A stretch of DNA of 12,904 nucleotides, taken from Verrucomicrobiia bacterium (GTDB lineage Bacteria; Verrucomicrobiota; Verrucomicrobiae; Limisphaerales; UBA11358). Under the pieces are notes generated by a model. The model did not search any database. It was not told the origin of the DNA and was given only the letters and a program-made list of their open reading frames with translations. Made by a program: the position numbers and the translations under genes. Location: contig JASHZU010000458.1 in assembly GCA_030042375.1 (NCBI GenBank), forward strand, positions 1 to 12,904, given 5' to 3'. This document shows positions 1-8,100 of this stretch, one piece after another (positions within the stretch are counted from its first letter, which is position 1; each line of letters begins with the position of its first letter).

Positions 1-847
1 GGATCAATTTCAGGCCGGCGTCCCTGCCCCAATCGGCAAAAGGTTTGAGGTCGAGAAATTCGCCGATGCCAAAACTCTGCTCGCTACGCAGGCTGAAGAC
101 GGGAATGGCCACGCCGGCGCCGCGCCACGATTCAAACGGCAAACGGATAAAGCCGTCGCTGAGAATGGTGCACCCGGCGGAAGCCATGGAGGCGTCCAGG
201 AGGCGGTTCACGCCGTCTTCAAAACGGACGAAAGAATTTTTTTCGACATCGAAAACGCCATACTTGTAGCCAAGGGGGAAATTCTGGTCGCGCAAATCCA
301 GGCGCGCCGTAAAATCACTTTCATCAGCACGGCGGCTGAGCAAAATAGGTTTGGTCGTGTCCCAATTGCCGAGCGCGGGACCATCACCGCAAAGGCAGAG
401 CGTTTGGCCTTTGGGCAGCAACGGCGCTTTGACGCGAAAGATATGAGTGAATTCCGCCGGGGCAGCAGCGCGGACTTCAGTAAAATTTTTGGCCAGGAAA
501 ATTTTCTGAAAAGGTTCTGTGTAGTAGGTGTTCTCAGGCGCAGCGGCATAGTTCCACGAATCAATGACCAGCAATTCATCGCGCCCGTGTTCCGCAGGGA
601 CGAATGCGCGGTCGCGGCCCCAGTCCTGGATGAACGAGCCGTCGGCGTTTTTGAGAAGATAGTCGTAACTGATGCGTTCGCGAGAATCAGCCGGCCAGTC
701 GAGGAAGGCTTGCCAGGATTCTTCATTGAAGAATTGGAGTGGAACGGCCTTGTCCCGGTCGCCACCGCCGAGCAACGGATGATCCCCGGTCAAATAGAGC
801 GACTCCCCGAACTTAGTGCGATAGCGCAACCGAAACGTCAATTTCAT
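1..847 (-). CDS. malQ: 4-alpha-glucanotransferase, DPE2-like (tandem CBM20 + GH77), 3' end cut by window
   Basis: An open frame runs without a stop from an ATG at 847 to the left edge, giving the first 282 residues. The N-terminus (residues 1 to about 105, with FGESLYLTGDHPLLG) and a second block (about 134-230, with GDGPALGNWD, Trp162) are two starch-binding CBM20 domains. At residue 241 the GH77 catalytic domain begins with WRGAGVAIPVFSLRSE and then FGIGEFLDLKPFADW. From memory this arrangement and these motifs match plant DPE2, the cytosolic amylomaltase that cleaves maltose, releases one glucose and transfers the other to a branched glucan; bacterial homologues of this type are known. The catalytic acids lie beyond the window. 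The likely role is maltose and glycogen metabolism in the cytoplasm; no signal peptide is seen. A purine-rich GGGGAAGAG lies about 12 bases upstream of the ATG. Family call very sure; substrate inferred. Confidence 0.93.
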   Translation of the reverse strand, partial: MKLTFRLRYRTKFGESLYLTGDHPLLGGGDRDKAVPLQFFNEESWQAFLDWPADSRERISYDYLLKNADGSFIQDWGRDRAFVPAEHGRDELLVIDSWNYAAAPENTYYTEPFQKIFLAKNFTEVRAAAPAEFTHIFRVKAPLLPKGQTLCLCGDGPALGNWDTTKPILLSRRADESDFTARLDLRDQNFPLGYKYGVFDVEKNSFVRFEDGVNRLLDASMASAGCTILSDGFIRLPFESWRGAGVAIPVFSLRSEQSFGIGEFLDLKPFADWGRDAGLKLI

Positions 848-1020
848 GAACGGCGATACTCTTCCCCAACACGCGCAGTTTGTCACCTAAAAGGTCAGGC
901 ATATTTGTGCGAGAAGACAGGGCGGCGCGTAGATGCCTTTATTTATCAATTGCATCGCGATGATTTCCGGCTAAAATCTCCAAAGGCTGTGGCGGAAAAC
1001 CAGCCCAAACAAAAACCGCA
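848..1020. promoter_or_regulatory. Divergent intergenic region between malQ-like gene and luxE-like operon
   Basis: This 173-base gap should contain the promoters of both flanking genes, which point away from each other. The right half is AT-rich. The best candidate for the plus strand is TTGCAT (950-955), a 16-base spacer and TAAAAT (972-977), which would start transcription about 35 bases before the luxE-like ATG. A perfect 10-base palindrome CATCGCGATG (953-962) overlaps the candidate -35 box and could be an operator. No promoter for the minus strand stands out. No ribosome binding site precedes the ATG at 1021. Confidence 0.35.
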
Positions 1021-2076
1021 ATGAATACTGAACTTACAAACTTTGTCGCTCGTCTCCGCTTCGCTGGAGCGGGACCGATGCAAGATCACGAATTCGATGA
1101 GTTGGCGCGGGAACTTTTCGCGCTGCAATTCAAATATAATCCCGCGTACCAGAAAATTTGCAAAGCGCGCCGCGCGATGCCGGATGCCATCGAACACTGG
1201 ATACAAATCCCCTTTGTTCCGACGAGCGCTTTCAAAGAATTGGATTTCTCAAGCATCCCGCCAGGGGAACGCACAGCGGTTTTTCATTCCAGCGGCACGA
1301 CGGAACAAAAGCCGAGCCGACATTTTCATTGCGCAGAATCTTTGAAAGCCTATGAGGCATCGTTATGGCCGTGGTTTCAAACAAATGTCATTGGTTCCAA
1401 AATTTTTGAATTGGTCATTCTGACCCCACCGCAACAATTAGTTCCAAACTCATCGTTGGTCCACATGTTTGAAACAGTGAGGCAAAAATTGGGAGCGCCG
1501 GAATCGGTATTTGCGGGAAAGATAGATTCAGAGGGCACGTGGATTTTGGATTTTGATAAGGCCGTTGCAAGCCTGCGCAGTGCCCGAAAACCAAAACTAA
1601 TTTTGGGCACGGCGTTTTCGTTTGTGCATTTGCTGGATCATCTGGCCGAGAGAAATGTGCGTCTCGAATTGCCCGAGCAATCGCGCGTGATGGAAACGGG
1701 CGGTTATAAGAATCGCTCGCGCAGCCTGCCCAAGGCGGAGCTGCATTTGCTAATAACGGAGTTTCTCAGGATCCCTCGTGAGAACGTCATTTGCGAATAC
1801 GGCATGAGTGAATTGAGTTCGCAGGCTTACGGCACTGGTCCTGAACGCCATTTCCGTTTTCCATCCTGGGCGCGGGCGCAAATTATTTCGCCGGAAACAG
1901 GAGGCGAAGTTGGCGATGGCGAAACCGGTTTGATCCGCATTTATGATTTGGCGAATGTGTTTTCCGTGGCGGCTATCCAAACGGAAGATTTAGCCGTTCG
2001 CCAGGGCAACGGCTTCGAATTAATTGGCCGCGCGACGCTGGCTGAAGCGCGGGGATGTTCGCTGATGACTGCCTGA
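1021..2076 (+). CDS. LuxE-like acyl-protein synthetase (fatty acid-activating ligase)
   Basis: 351 residues, about the usual LuxE length. In the bioluminescence fatty acid reductase complex LuxE adenylates a fatty acid, holds it as a thioester on its own cysteine and passes it to LuxC. Visible family features: an adenylate-forming loop SSGTT at residues 90-94 followed by a basic stretch; METGGYKNRSR in the middle; YGMSELSSQAYG, the usual 'YGMTE'-type motif; a late YDLANVFSVAAIQTEDLAV segment; and a C-terminal RGCS with Cys346, where the acyl-accepting cysteine of LuxE is expected. The gene heads an operon with a LuxC-like reductase one base downstream. The substrate could be a free fatty acid or another carboxylate, since no thioesterase (LuxD) is present. 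Start ATG chosen because it gives full family length, although no Shine-Dalgarno is visible. Confidence 0.9.
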   Translation: MNTELTNFVARLRFAGAGPMQDHEFDELARELFALQFKYNPAYQKICKARRAMPDAIEHWIQIPFVPTSAFKELDFSSIPPGERTAVFHSSGTTEQKPSRHFHCAESLKAYEASLWPWFQTNVIGSKIFELVILTPPQQLVPNSSLVHMFETVRQKLGAPESVFAGKIDSEGTWILDFDKAVASLRSARKPKLILGTAFSFVHLLDHLAERNVRLELPEQSRVMETGGYKNRSRSLPKAELHLLITEFLRIPRENVICEYGMSELSSQAYGTGPERHFRFPSWARAQIISPETGGEVGDGETGLIRIYDLANVFSVAAIQTEDLAVRQGNGFELIGRATLAEARGCSLMTA

Positions 2077-2077
2077 T

Positions 2078-3442
2078 ATGGACCTGCCGAACTACTTTCT
2101 CGCCGACTTGCCGCCGGAAGCGACACTTTCACCGGTGATGATTTCCGAGGCGTGCCAGACACTGAAGCGCAATCGGGAACAGTTTTTGGCCAAACGTTCG
2201 CTGCAAAGCATGGTGAATTTCTTTGTGGCGCTGGCCGAAAACTGGCTGGAGCCGGAGTTTCCGTTCCGCAAATTCGCACTGGAGAAAGCGCCAGCCATTC
2301 GCTTTTCACGGGCGACCCTGGAGCGCGGGCTGGACAATTTTTTCAAGCAATTGACCAAAGAAAATTTTCGCACCCTGCTGCTCCAGGAATTCGGCGACGG
2401 CACTGGCGTGATGAGTGAGCCGGCGAATGCGGCGACGTCTTCACGCACGGTGCATTGGTGGCGCGCGCCCGAATTTCAAGTACACATCACGGCAGGGAGC
2501 ATTCCCAACCCGGCGTTTACGAGCATTATATTTGGTTTGCTTACGCAATCGGCGCAATTTTTGAAATGTGCGAGCGGCAGTTCGTTTTTGCCGCGGTTAT
2601 TTGCGCATTCCATTTATGATGCGGACCCCAAATTGGGCGCGTGCCTGGAAATCGCCAAATGGCGCGGTGGAAATCATCATTTGGAAAACGCGCTTTTCGC
2701 CGAAGCCGATTGCGTGACGGCCACCGGCAGCGACGAAACGCTAGAGGAAATCCGCAAAAAAATTCCCCTGCGCACCCGTTTTCTCAGCTATGGCCATCGC
2801 GTCAGTTTTGGGTTTATTGCCGGCGAAGTTTTGACGGGTTCGCGCACGAAAAAAGTGGTGGCCGCCACGGCGGACGACGTGGTGGCGTGGAACCAACTCG
2901 GCTGCCTTTCGCCGCATGTGATTTACGTGCAGGCCGGCGGCGACACTGCCACGGAACATTTTGCACAATTGCTCGCGGACGAACTGGAACGGCGCGAAGC
3001 GAGCGAACCGCGCGGGGAAATTCCGGCGGAGGAATCGGCGGCGATTGCCTCACGCCGCGCGATTTACGAAATCCGAGCTGCGCATTCGCCGGAGACGACC
3101 CGGCACTGGCGCAGCAAAGATTCGACCGCGTGGACGGTGATTTTCGAGGCGGATGCGCGTTTCCAGGTTTCGTGTCTGAACCGGTTCATCTACATCAAGC
3201 CCGTTTCCGATTTAAAGGCGGTGCTCGAAAATGCCGATGCCGTGCGCGGAAAAATTTCTACCGTCGGCATTGCCGTGCCGGACGAAATGGTAGCGGAGGT
3301 GGCGATGCAATTGGCGCGTTGGGGCGCGGCACGCATCTGCCCGTTGGGACAGATGCAAAATCCGCCACTCACGTGGCGGCACGATGGGCGCCTGCCACTC
3401 GGCGATTTAGTAACATGGACGGATTTGGAGTTTCAATTATGA
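2078..3442 (+). CDS. LuxC-like acyl-CoA / fatty acyl reductase
   Basis: 454 residues, slightly shorter than Vibrio LuxC (about 480). LuxC is an aldehyde-dehydrogenase-fold enzyme that reduces an acyl thioester to a fatty aldehyde with NADPH. The family signature is clear around Cys276 (LGCLSPHVIYVQ), which corresponds to the acylated cysteine of LuxC. SYGHRVSFGFI about 40 residues earlier and ADDVVAWNQ just before the cysteine are also typical. It starts one base after the LuxE-like stop, so the two are almost certainly translated together and work as an acyl-activating and reducing pair. Its stop overlaps the next ATG (ATGA). There is no luciferase nearby, so the aldehyde presumably serves biosynthesis (for example a lipid, wax or specialised metabolite) rather than light; that part is inference. 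Confidence 0.9.
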   Translation: MDLPNYFLADLPPEATLSPVMISEACQTLKRNREQFLAKRSLQSMVNFFVALAENWLEPEFPFRKFALEKAPAIRFSRATLERGLDNFFKQLTKENFRTLLLQEFGDGTGVMSEPANAATSSRTVHWWRAPEFQVHITAGSIPNPAFTSIIFGLLTQSAQFLKCASGSSFLPRLFAHSIYDADPKLGACLEIAKWRGGNHHLENALFAEADCVTATGSDETLEEIRKKIPLRTRFLSYGHRVSFGFIAGEVLTGSRTKKVVAATADDVVAWNQLGCLSPHVIYVQAGGDTATEHFAQLLADELERREASEPRGEIPAEESAAIASRRAIYEIRAAHSPETTRHWRSKDSTAWTVIFEADARFQVSCLNRFIYIKPVSDLKAVLENADAVRGKISTVGIAVPDEMVAEVAMQLARWGAARICPLGQMQNPPLTWRHDGRLPLGDLVTWTDLEFQL

Positions 3443-3801
3443 AGATGGCATTGCGAAAAACCTTTCAATTTGAGGCGGCGCATTTACTGCCGCGTTTGCC
3501 GAAATCGCACAAATGCCGGCGGCTGCACGGCCACAGCTTCAAGGTGGAAATCGCCGTAGCGGGCGAGTGCGATGAAAAACTCGGGTGGCTGATGGATTAT
3601 GCGGACATCTCGGCAGCCTTTCGGCCGATTTGGGAAAGGCTGGATCACAATTATCTGAACGAAATCCACGGGCTGGAAAATCCAACTAGCGAAAATATTG
3701 CCGTGTGGATTTGGAAAAAGCTAAAGCCGAAATTGCCATTACTGGCGGAAGTGGTCGTGGCAGAGACATGCACCGCGCGGGCGGTTTATTGCGGCGATTA
3801 A
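3439..3801 (+). CDS. queD: 6-carboxy-5,6,7,8-tetrahydropterin synthase QueD
   Basis: 120 residues, the normal size for QueD, which converts dihydroneopterin triphosphate to 6-carboxytetrahydropterin on the way to preQ0, queuosine and related 7-deazaguanines. The active site is complete: zinc ligands His15 (FEAAHLLP) and His30/His32 (LHGHSF), catalytic Cys26 (HKCRRLHGH), Asp69-His70 (LDHNYLN) and the pterin-binding Glu109 (AETCTA). NPTSENIAVWIW is also characteristic, and overall it closely resembles E. coli QueD as I recall it. The frame is open far upstream inside luxC, but homology and the ATGA overlap at 3439-3442 fix the start here. Overlap with luxC implies co-transcription and translational coupling. 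No other queuosine gene lies in the window, so the link with the LuxE/LuxC pair is probably positional only, though a shared pathway cannot be excluded. Confidence 0.95.
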   Translation: MKMALRKTFQFEAAHLLPRLPKSHKCRRLHGHSFKVEIAVAGECDEKLGWLMDYADISAAFRPIWERLDHNYLNEIHGLENPTSENIAVWIWKKLKPKLPLLAEVVVAETCTARAVYCGD

Positions 3802-3818
3802 AGCGCGCCCAAGGTGGA

Positions 3819-3878
3819 ATGCAATTTGTGTGTTGTGGATTCTATTGGGCAGGGATACATTGGTTTTTTGCCGTATGA
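3819..3878 (+). other. Possible 19-residue upstream ORF overlapping the HTH gene start
   Basis: An ATG at 3819 opens a short frame of 19 codons rich in aromatic residues and cysteine (MQFVCCGFYWAGIHWFFAV) whose TGA overlaps the ATG of the HTH gene (ATGA at 3875-3878). This could couple translation of the regulator to a leader peptide. The purine stretch AAGGTGG ends only one base before this ATG, which is too close for a good ribosome binding site, so the ORF may be chance. Confidence 0.2.
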
Positions 3879-4327
3879 AGCAAAAACAGCAGTTTCTGTT
3901 GGAAATTACTCTTCCGGAAGGCAGCGCGGTCGAAAACGTCACTTTGCCCACGGACGGAGTTGCTGACGCCTCTCAATGGCTTAATCAACTCAAAAATGAT
4001 TTTCCCGGGCTGATTTCTACCGTGGCCGCTTTTGAAGCAATGCCTGAAAATGCCATTTTGAATTCTAAAAAGCTTCCTTCGAAACCCCGGCAAGCCGCCA
4101 AGCGGCCTTCAGGCATCGACAACAGTACTGGATCCACGGGTATCGAACAATTGACCTCCAGACAACGGGACATTGTCAATTTGTTGTTCAAAGGATGTTC
4201 CTACCGGGAAATTGGGAAGAGCCTGGGCATCAGTGTGCCCACGGTCCGCGCTCATTTGCATTCGGCATACAAGAGGCTGCAGGTCAGGTCCCGCGCGCAA
4301 GCGGTGGCCAAACTCTTTCGAAGCTAA
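3875..4327 (+). CDS. LuxR-type HTH protein without receiver domain, unknown N-terminal domain
   Basis: 150 residues from the ATG at 3875. The C-terminal part (about 90-148) is a complete LuxR/NarL-type HTH: EQLTSRQRDIVNLLFKG, then REIGKSLGIS and the recognition helix PTVRAHLHSAYKRL. The first 60 residues (beginning MKQKQQFLLEITLPEG) look like a small alpha/beta segment that I do not recognise; there is no receiver Asp pocket. A basic, Pro/Ser-rich linker joins the two. A GTG at 3830 would add 15 residues and has AAGGTGG about 12 bases before it; I prefer 3875 because the extension looks non-native. The gene follows queD by 73 bases on the same strand and converges on the response regulator, with 40 bases between stops and no clear terminator. 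Its HTH resembles those of the two other regulators in the window, so overlapping DNA targets are possible. Confidence 0.82.
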   Translation: MKQKQQFLLEITLPEGSAVENVTLPTDGVADASQWLNQLKNDFPGLISTVAAFEAMPENAILNSKKLPSKPRQAAKRPSGIDNSTGSTGIEQLTSRQRDIVNLLFKGCSYREIGKSLGISVPTVRAHLHSAYKRLQVRSRAQAVAKLFRS

Positions 4328-4367
4328 CCCGCCGGTAATTCACTGCAGGACCGTCTCAAGGGGATAT

Positions 4368-5012
4368 TCAGGCATTCCGCCGAACGCCGGCCCGGCTAGA
4401 GAATAGCACGGCAGCTTCTGTACGCGAATGGACGTGAAGTTTCTCGTAAATGCGCTTGAGATGTGTGCGGACGGTGCCCGCCGAAATGCCAAGCTGGTCG
4501 GCAATCTCTTTGACCAGGCAGCCTTTGGCCAGCAGGGTGATGACTTCATTTTCGCGGACACTGAGTTTTTCCATGTCCGAGGCCGGTTTTTTGATCTGCG
4601 AAAAATATTCGACGACCTTTCGCGCCACCTGCATAGTCATGGGCGCGCCGCCGGCCTGGACCATTTCGATGGCCTGAAATAATTCATCCGGCGGCACATT
4701 TTTGAGGATGTAGCCGCGGGCGCCGGCGCGCAGGGAATTAAAAATCAGCTCGCTTTCCTCATACATGGTCAGCATGAGGATGGAAAGCTCGGGCAATCGT
4801 TCGGTCAATTTGGCGACGCATTCGATGCCGCTCATCCCGGGAAGCCCGATATCCACCAAGGCGACATTGGGCTCGTTATGCGGGATCCCTTGCAACGCCG
4901 ATTCACCGTTGGGGTAGGTACCCAGGCAATCGAAACCGGCCCCTTTCAAAAGCTCTGCAAGGTTCTCGCGCGTGTCGCGCACATCTTCAACAATGGATAC
5001 CGATATCGACAT
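4368..5012 (-). CDS. NarL/FixJ-family response regulator (REC + LuxR HTH)
   Basis: 214 residues, standard length. The receiver domain (about 3-120) has the acidic pair Glu9/Asp10, phospho-acceptor Asp54 (VDIGLPGMSG), Thr82 (LMLTMYEE) and Lys104 (YILKNVPPDE), so it should be phosphorylatable. A linker containing QVARKVVEYFSQ joins it to a LuxR HTH (about 149-204; MEKLSVRENEVI, KEIADQLGIS, GTVRTHLKRIYEKLHVHSR). It lies 162 bases downstream of sensor kinase 1 on the same strand and is the obvious partner. Phosphorylation would promote dimerisation and promoter binding; target genes are unknown. The gap upstream contains a terminator-like hairpin, so it may also have its own promoter. No Shine-Dalgarno is visible before the ATG, only an A/T-rich stretch. 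Confidence 0.95.
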   Translation of the reverse strand: MSISVSIVEDVRDTRENLAELLKGAGFDCLGTYPNGESALQGIPHNEPNVALVDIGLPGMSGIECVAKLTERLPELSILMLTMYEESELIFNSLRAGARGYILKNVPPDELFQAIEMVQAGGAPMTMQVARKVVEYFSQIKKPASDMEKLSVRENEVITLLAKGCLVKEIADQLGISAGTVRTHLKRIYEKLHVHSRTEAAVLFSSRAGVRRNA

Positions 5013-5138
5013 AAATTTTTGAGCTAAAGCCAGTTACGAATATTTACGCGCTAAGAAAGTGCGCGACACATTGCGGGGCACCAATTGGTTAACCATAAGG
5101 CTATTACACTAAGATAGCATATTTGACAGAAAATTGGT
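5013..5138. promoter_or_regulatory. Intergenic region upstream of the response regulator
   Basis: This AT-rich stretch probably holds the regulator's leader and perhaps its own promoter. It contains the overlapping palindromes ACCAATTGGT (5080-5089) and GGTTAACC (5087-5094). CACCAATT (5079-5086) is repeated in inverted orientation as AATTGGTG (5132-5139). A fair minus-strand -10 candidate (TGTAAT) is present but has no convincing -35 box. The dyads could be regulator-binding sites, for example for autoregulation; this is inference. Confidence 0.3.
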
Positions 5139-5156
5139 GTCCCCCATTTGGGAGAC
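5139..5156 (-). terminator. Terminator-like hairpin between sensor kinase 1 and its response regulator
   Basis: Read on the minus strand, GTCTCCC-AAAT-GGGGGAC forms a 7-pair stem with one G-U pair and a four-base loop, 18 bases after the kinase stop. It is followed by ACCAATTTTC, where the T-run is short and offset by several bases. It could be a weak terminator or attenuator that lowers regulator expression relative to the kinase, or an mRNA-stabilising 3' structure. Strength is uncertain because the U tract is poor. Confidence 0.35.
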
Positions 5157-5174
5157 AATCCGCTAAACAGGGAT

Positions 5175-8100
5175 TTATTTTCCATTGCCGTTTTCATGGC
5201 TGAAGTTGCAAGGAAAAGTGAAATTAATTCGCGTGCCCAATCCCAGTTTGCTTTCAATACCGAATTTGCCCCCGATTTCGCTCATTCGGGCCTGCATGTT
5301 GCGCAAGCCGTCAGCAAACCCATTTTCGGCGACACGTTCAAACCCCTGCCCGTTATCTTCAATAATGAGCGTGGCTGAGTCCCGGGAAACAATGGTGGTG
5401 ACCCGGACCTCACTGGCCCGGGCATGGCGCACCACGTTGTTGAGTGCTTCCTTGACAGCCAAGAAAAGATTATGGCGCACATCCGCGGAAGCGGTACGGG
5501 TAGAGATATTCCCCAATAAGTCAACGCGGCACCGGATATTGGCCGGGCGCAGGAATTCCACAGCAAATTGGCCGATGTAATTAATCAGATCGGGCAGTGT
5601 ATCGTTGCGGGGATTGACGGCCCAAACGGTCTGGTCGAGCGATTTTACGACCTGCCGCGCAGTATTGGAAACCTCCGTAACACGGTCAATCACCCGGTCA
5701 TGGTCGGAGCGTTTTTGCAGCGATAGCTCGCTGAGCATGACAATCTTCGTCAATTGGCTGCCCAGGTTATCGTGCAGGTCACGGGCGATGCGTGCGCGTT
5801 CCTTGTCCAGGGCCGCCTGCTGCTCAAGTTCGCGCACTTTGGTTTGCAGCCGGCGGAAAGAAATGTAACGCACAATTGCAATGACCATTGACGTAAAAAC
5901 GACAATCGCCAAAATCCGAAACCACCAAGTCTGCCAAAAGAATGGCGCGATAGAAAATGCCAGGCTTGAACCTGTTTCATTCCAAATGCCGTCGCTGTTG
6001 CAGGCTTTGACCTCAAAGCGGTAGTTTCCGGATCCCAGGGCGGCGTAGCGCGCCGAGCGGTCGGTGCCGGGATCAATCCAATTCTCATCGACCCCGTCCA
6101 GTTTATAACGAAACTGGACGTTATCCGGCGCGGTAAAACTCAGGGCGGTAAAGGCAAATTCGAGACGATGGGTGCCAGGCGGCAAATGAACGATTCCACC
6201 CGGCTTCGCCAAATCTATACTGCTCATCGCGGGCAGCGGGCTGTCGTAGGAGGCGATGGTCTGACCATCCACGGTCACCCGCGTCAACAGGACCGGCGGA
6301 AGCTGCAAGTATTCCCGCACTCGATAGGGGTCAATCACTGCCACGCCAGTGCGCAAGGGAATCCAAAGATGGCCGTCACGGCTTGAGATGGCACCTGGCG
6401 CCACTCCGAAGTTCGCCTGCAAACCTGACAAGCCTTCGCTTCGGCCATACCGGATGGACCGCAAGTAATTTATTTTGCCATCGGCCAAGTCTTCAAATTC
6501 CTGCTGCTGGATTTTAAAGATACCATTGTCGCTGCCGAGCCATAACCAACCCAGACCATCAGCGACGATTTGGGAAATCTGGTCATCAAAAAGTCCCTGT
6601 GTGGAAGTTGCCCGAAAATATTTTCCATCTTTATAACGTGCGAGGCCCGCTGCCGCATAGCCAATCCAAACACTGCCATCGGGAGTCGCATACAGGCTGT
6701 GAATACTTCTGGGCGATAGCGATATTCCTTCGACGGCATCAAAACGATTGCCTTTGCTTCGCAATAATACGCCATGGGACGTGCCCACCCAAATATTTCC
6801 GTCATGATCTTGCGTCATTGCTTGAATCACCCCGATGTTAGGCGGAATCGGCAAGGTGGAAAAATGTCCATCCTGAAAATGCTGCACGCTTTCAGGCGAA
6901 TTGCCGCCAATCCATAAATCTCCTGCCGGGCCGACGACCAGCGCGTGGATGTTATGGCTCACTAATCCATCGCTCAGATGCCATTGCATAAACCTGCCAT
7001 TTTCAATAGAACAAAGTTTGTGAGTGCGGGTTCCAATCCAGATGGTGCTGGTCTTTTCATCCGCAGCCACACAAGTAACCAGACCTAGCGGCCAATTGGT
7101 ACCGGTCAAGGGTTTCTGCCATCCCTGGCTGGTCCGGCAGATTAAAGAACCATTTTGCATCGTGACCCATATGTTCCCCACAGAATCCTGGCAAATGGAC
7201 TGAACGGCTTGCGGCGACGCAGTCCAAGGGCTCTCCACGGTCATGGAACGCGGCTGCAGTTGGTCCAGACCGCCACCGCCCGTGCCCACCCAGATATTGC
7301 CCTCCCGGTCTTCCAACAGGCTTAAAATTTCATAATGCGATGTCGGAATTTTTTCGATGCGACTGCCGTCATAATAGAAAAGCCCGCTGTCCGACGTGCC
7401 GATCCACAAGGCTCCATGGCTATCTTCCAGCAGAACTGTCGGCCGGGTATCTTTGGAGGCAGGGTCAAGTTTTGCCAACAACGCCAAATGGCCACTTTGA
7501 TCGTATTTGAAAAGTTGAGACCCGTAACAAATCCACATGTCGCCCGATTTGGAACAGGCGATTCGCGCCACGTTGGTTTGGAGAGAGGCACTGGGGATCC
7601 GAATCAGGGTTTTGAATTGATTGTCCTGGAAGGTCCCAATTTGGGCGCCTTTACCAAACCATAAATTGCCTTGTTTATCCTGGGCCAAAGAGGTGGACGA
7701 CCAAAAAGGCAACCCCGGCGCCTGGGATAAGTCGGTTACTTGACCCTCGGCAATTCTAAAAACCGGGCCGTTCGCCCGCGGATAGGTTGCCCAAATGCCG
7801 CCCTGGCTGTCTTCGGTCAAGGTGTCAGCGCTGACATTGGGAAGTCCATTGGTAAAAATCAAGACCTTGCCCGCATCGACATGGGCAACCCAGCCATGAG
7901 CCATGGCCAGCCAGAGAGAGCCATCGCGAACCTGCAAAACAGCCGACACCTTTTGGTTGTAGTCGCCCTTGAGCAGGTTCGTATGGACTCCCTCAAAATG
8001 GACACCATCAAATCGCGCCAGGCCGGTGGCGGTCGCCACCCAGATATAGCCATCAGCCGTTTGCGCCAGGCCGTCCACGTTGTTATTGGGCAAGCCATCA

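Noticed and set aside
404..1024. 206-codon plus-strand open frame and the 185-codon minus-strand frame at 208-765
   Set aside because: Both overlap the malQ-like gene in other frames, and their composition is not protein-like; the correct frame shows unmistakable CBM20 and GH77 motifs and continues past the window edge.
2641..3438. Long in-frame upstream extension of the QueD frame
   Set aside because: It lies entirely inside the luxC-like gene in another frame, has no homology to QueD and is Arg/Gly-rich noise; QueD family length starts at 3439.
1021..3442. Bioluminescence (lux) operon
   Set aside because: Only LuxE- and LuxC-type genes are present; no luciferase subunits or LuxD-type thioesterase.
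5123..5128. Perfect TTGACA on the plus strand
   Set aside because: No -10 box lies 16-18 bases downstream, and transcription would run antisense into kinase 1; likely chance.
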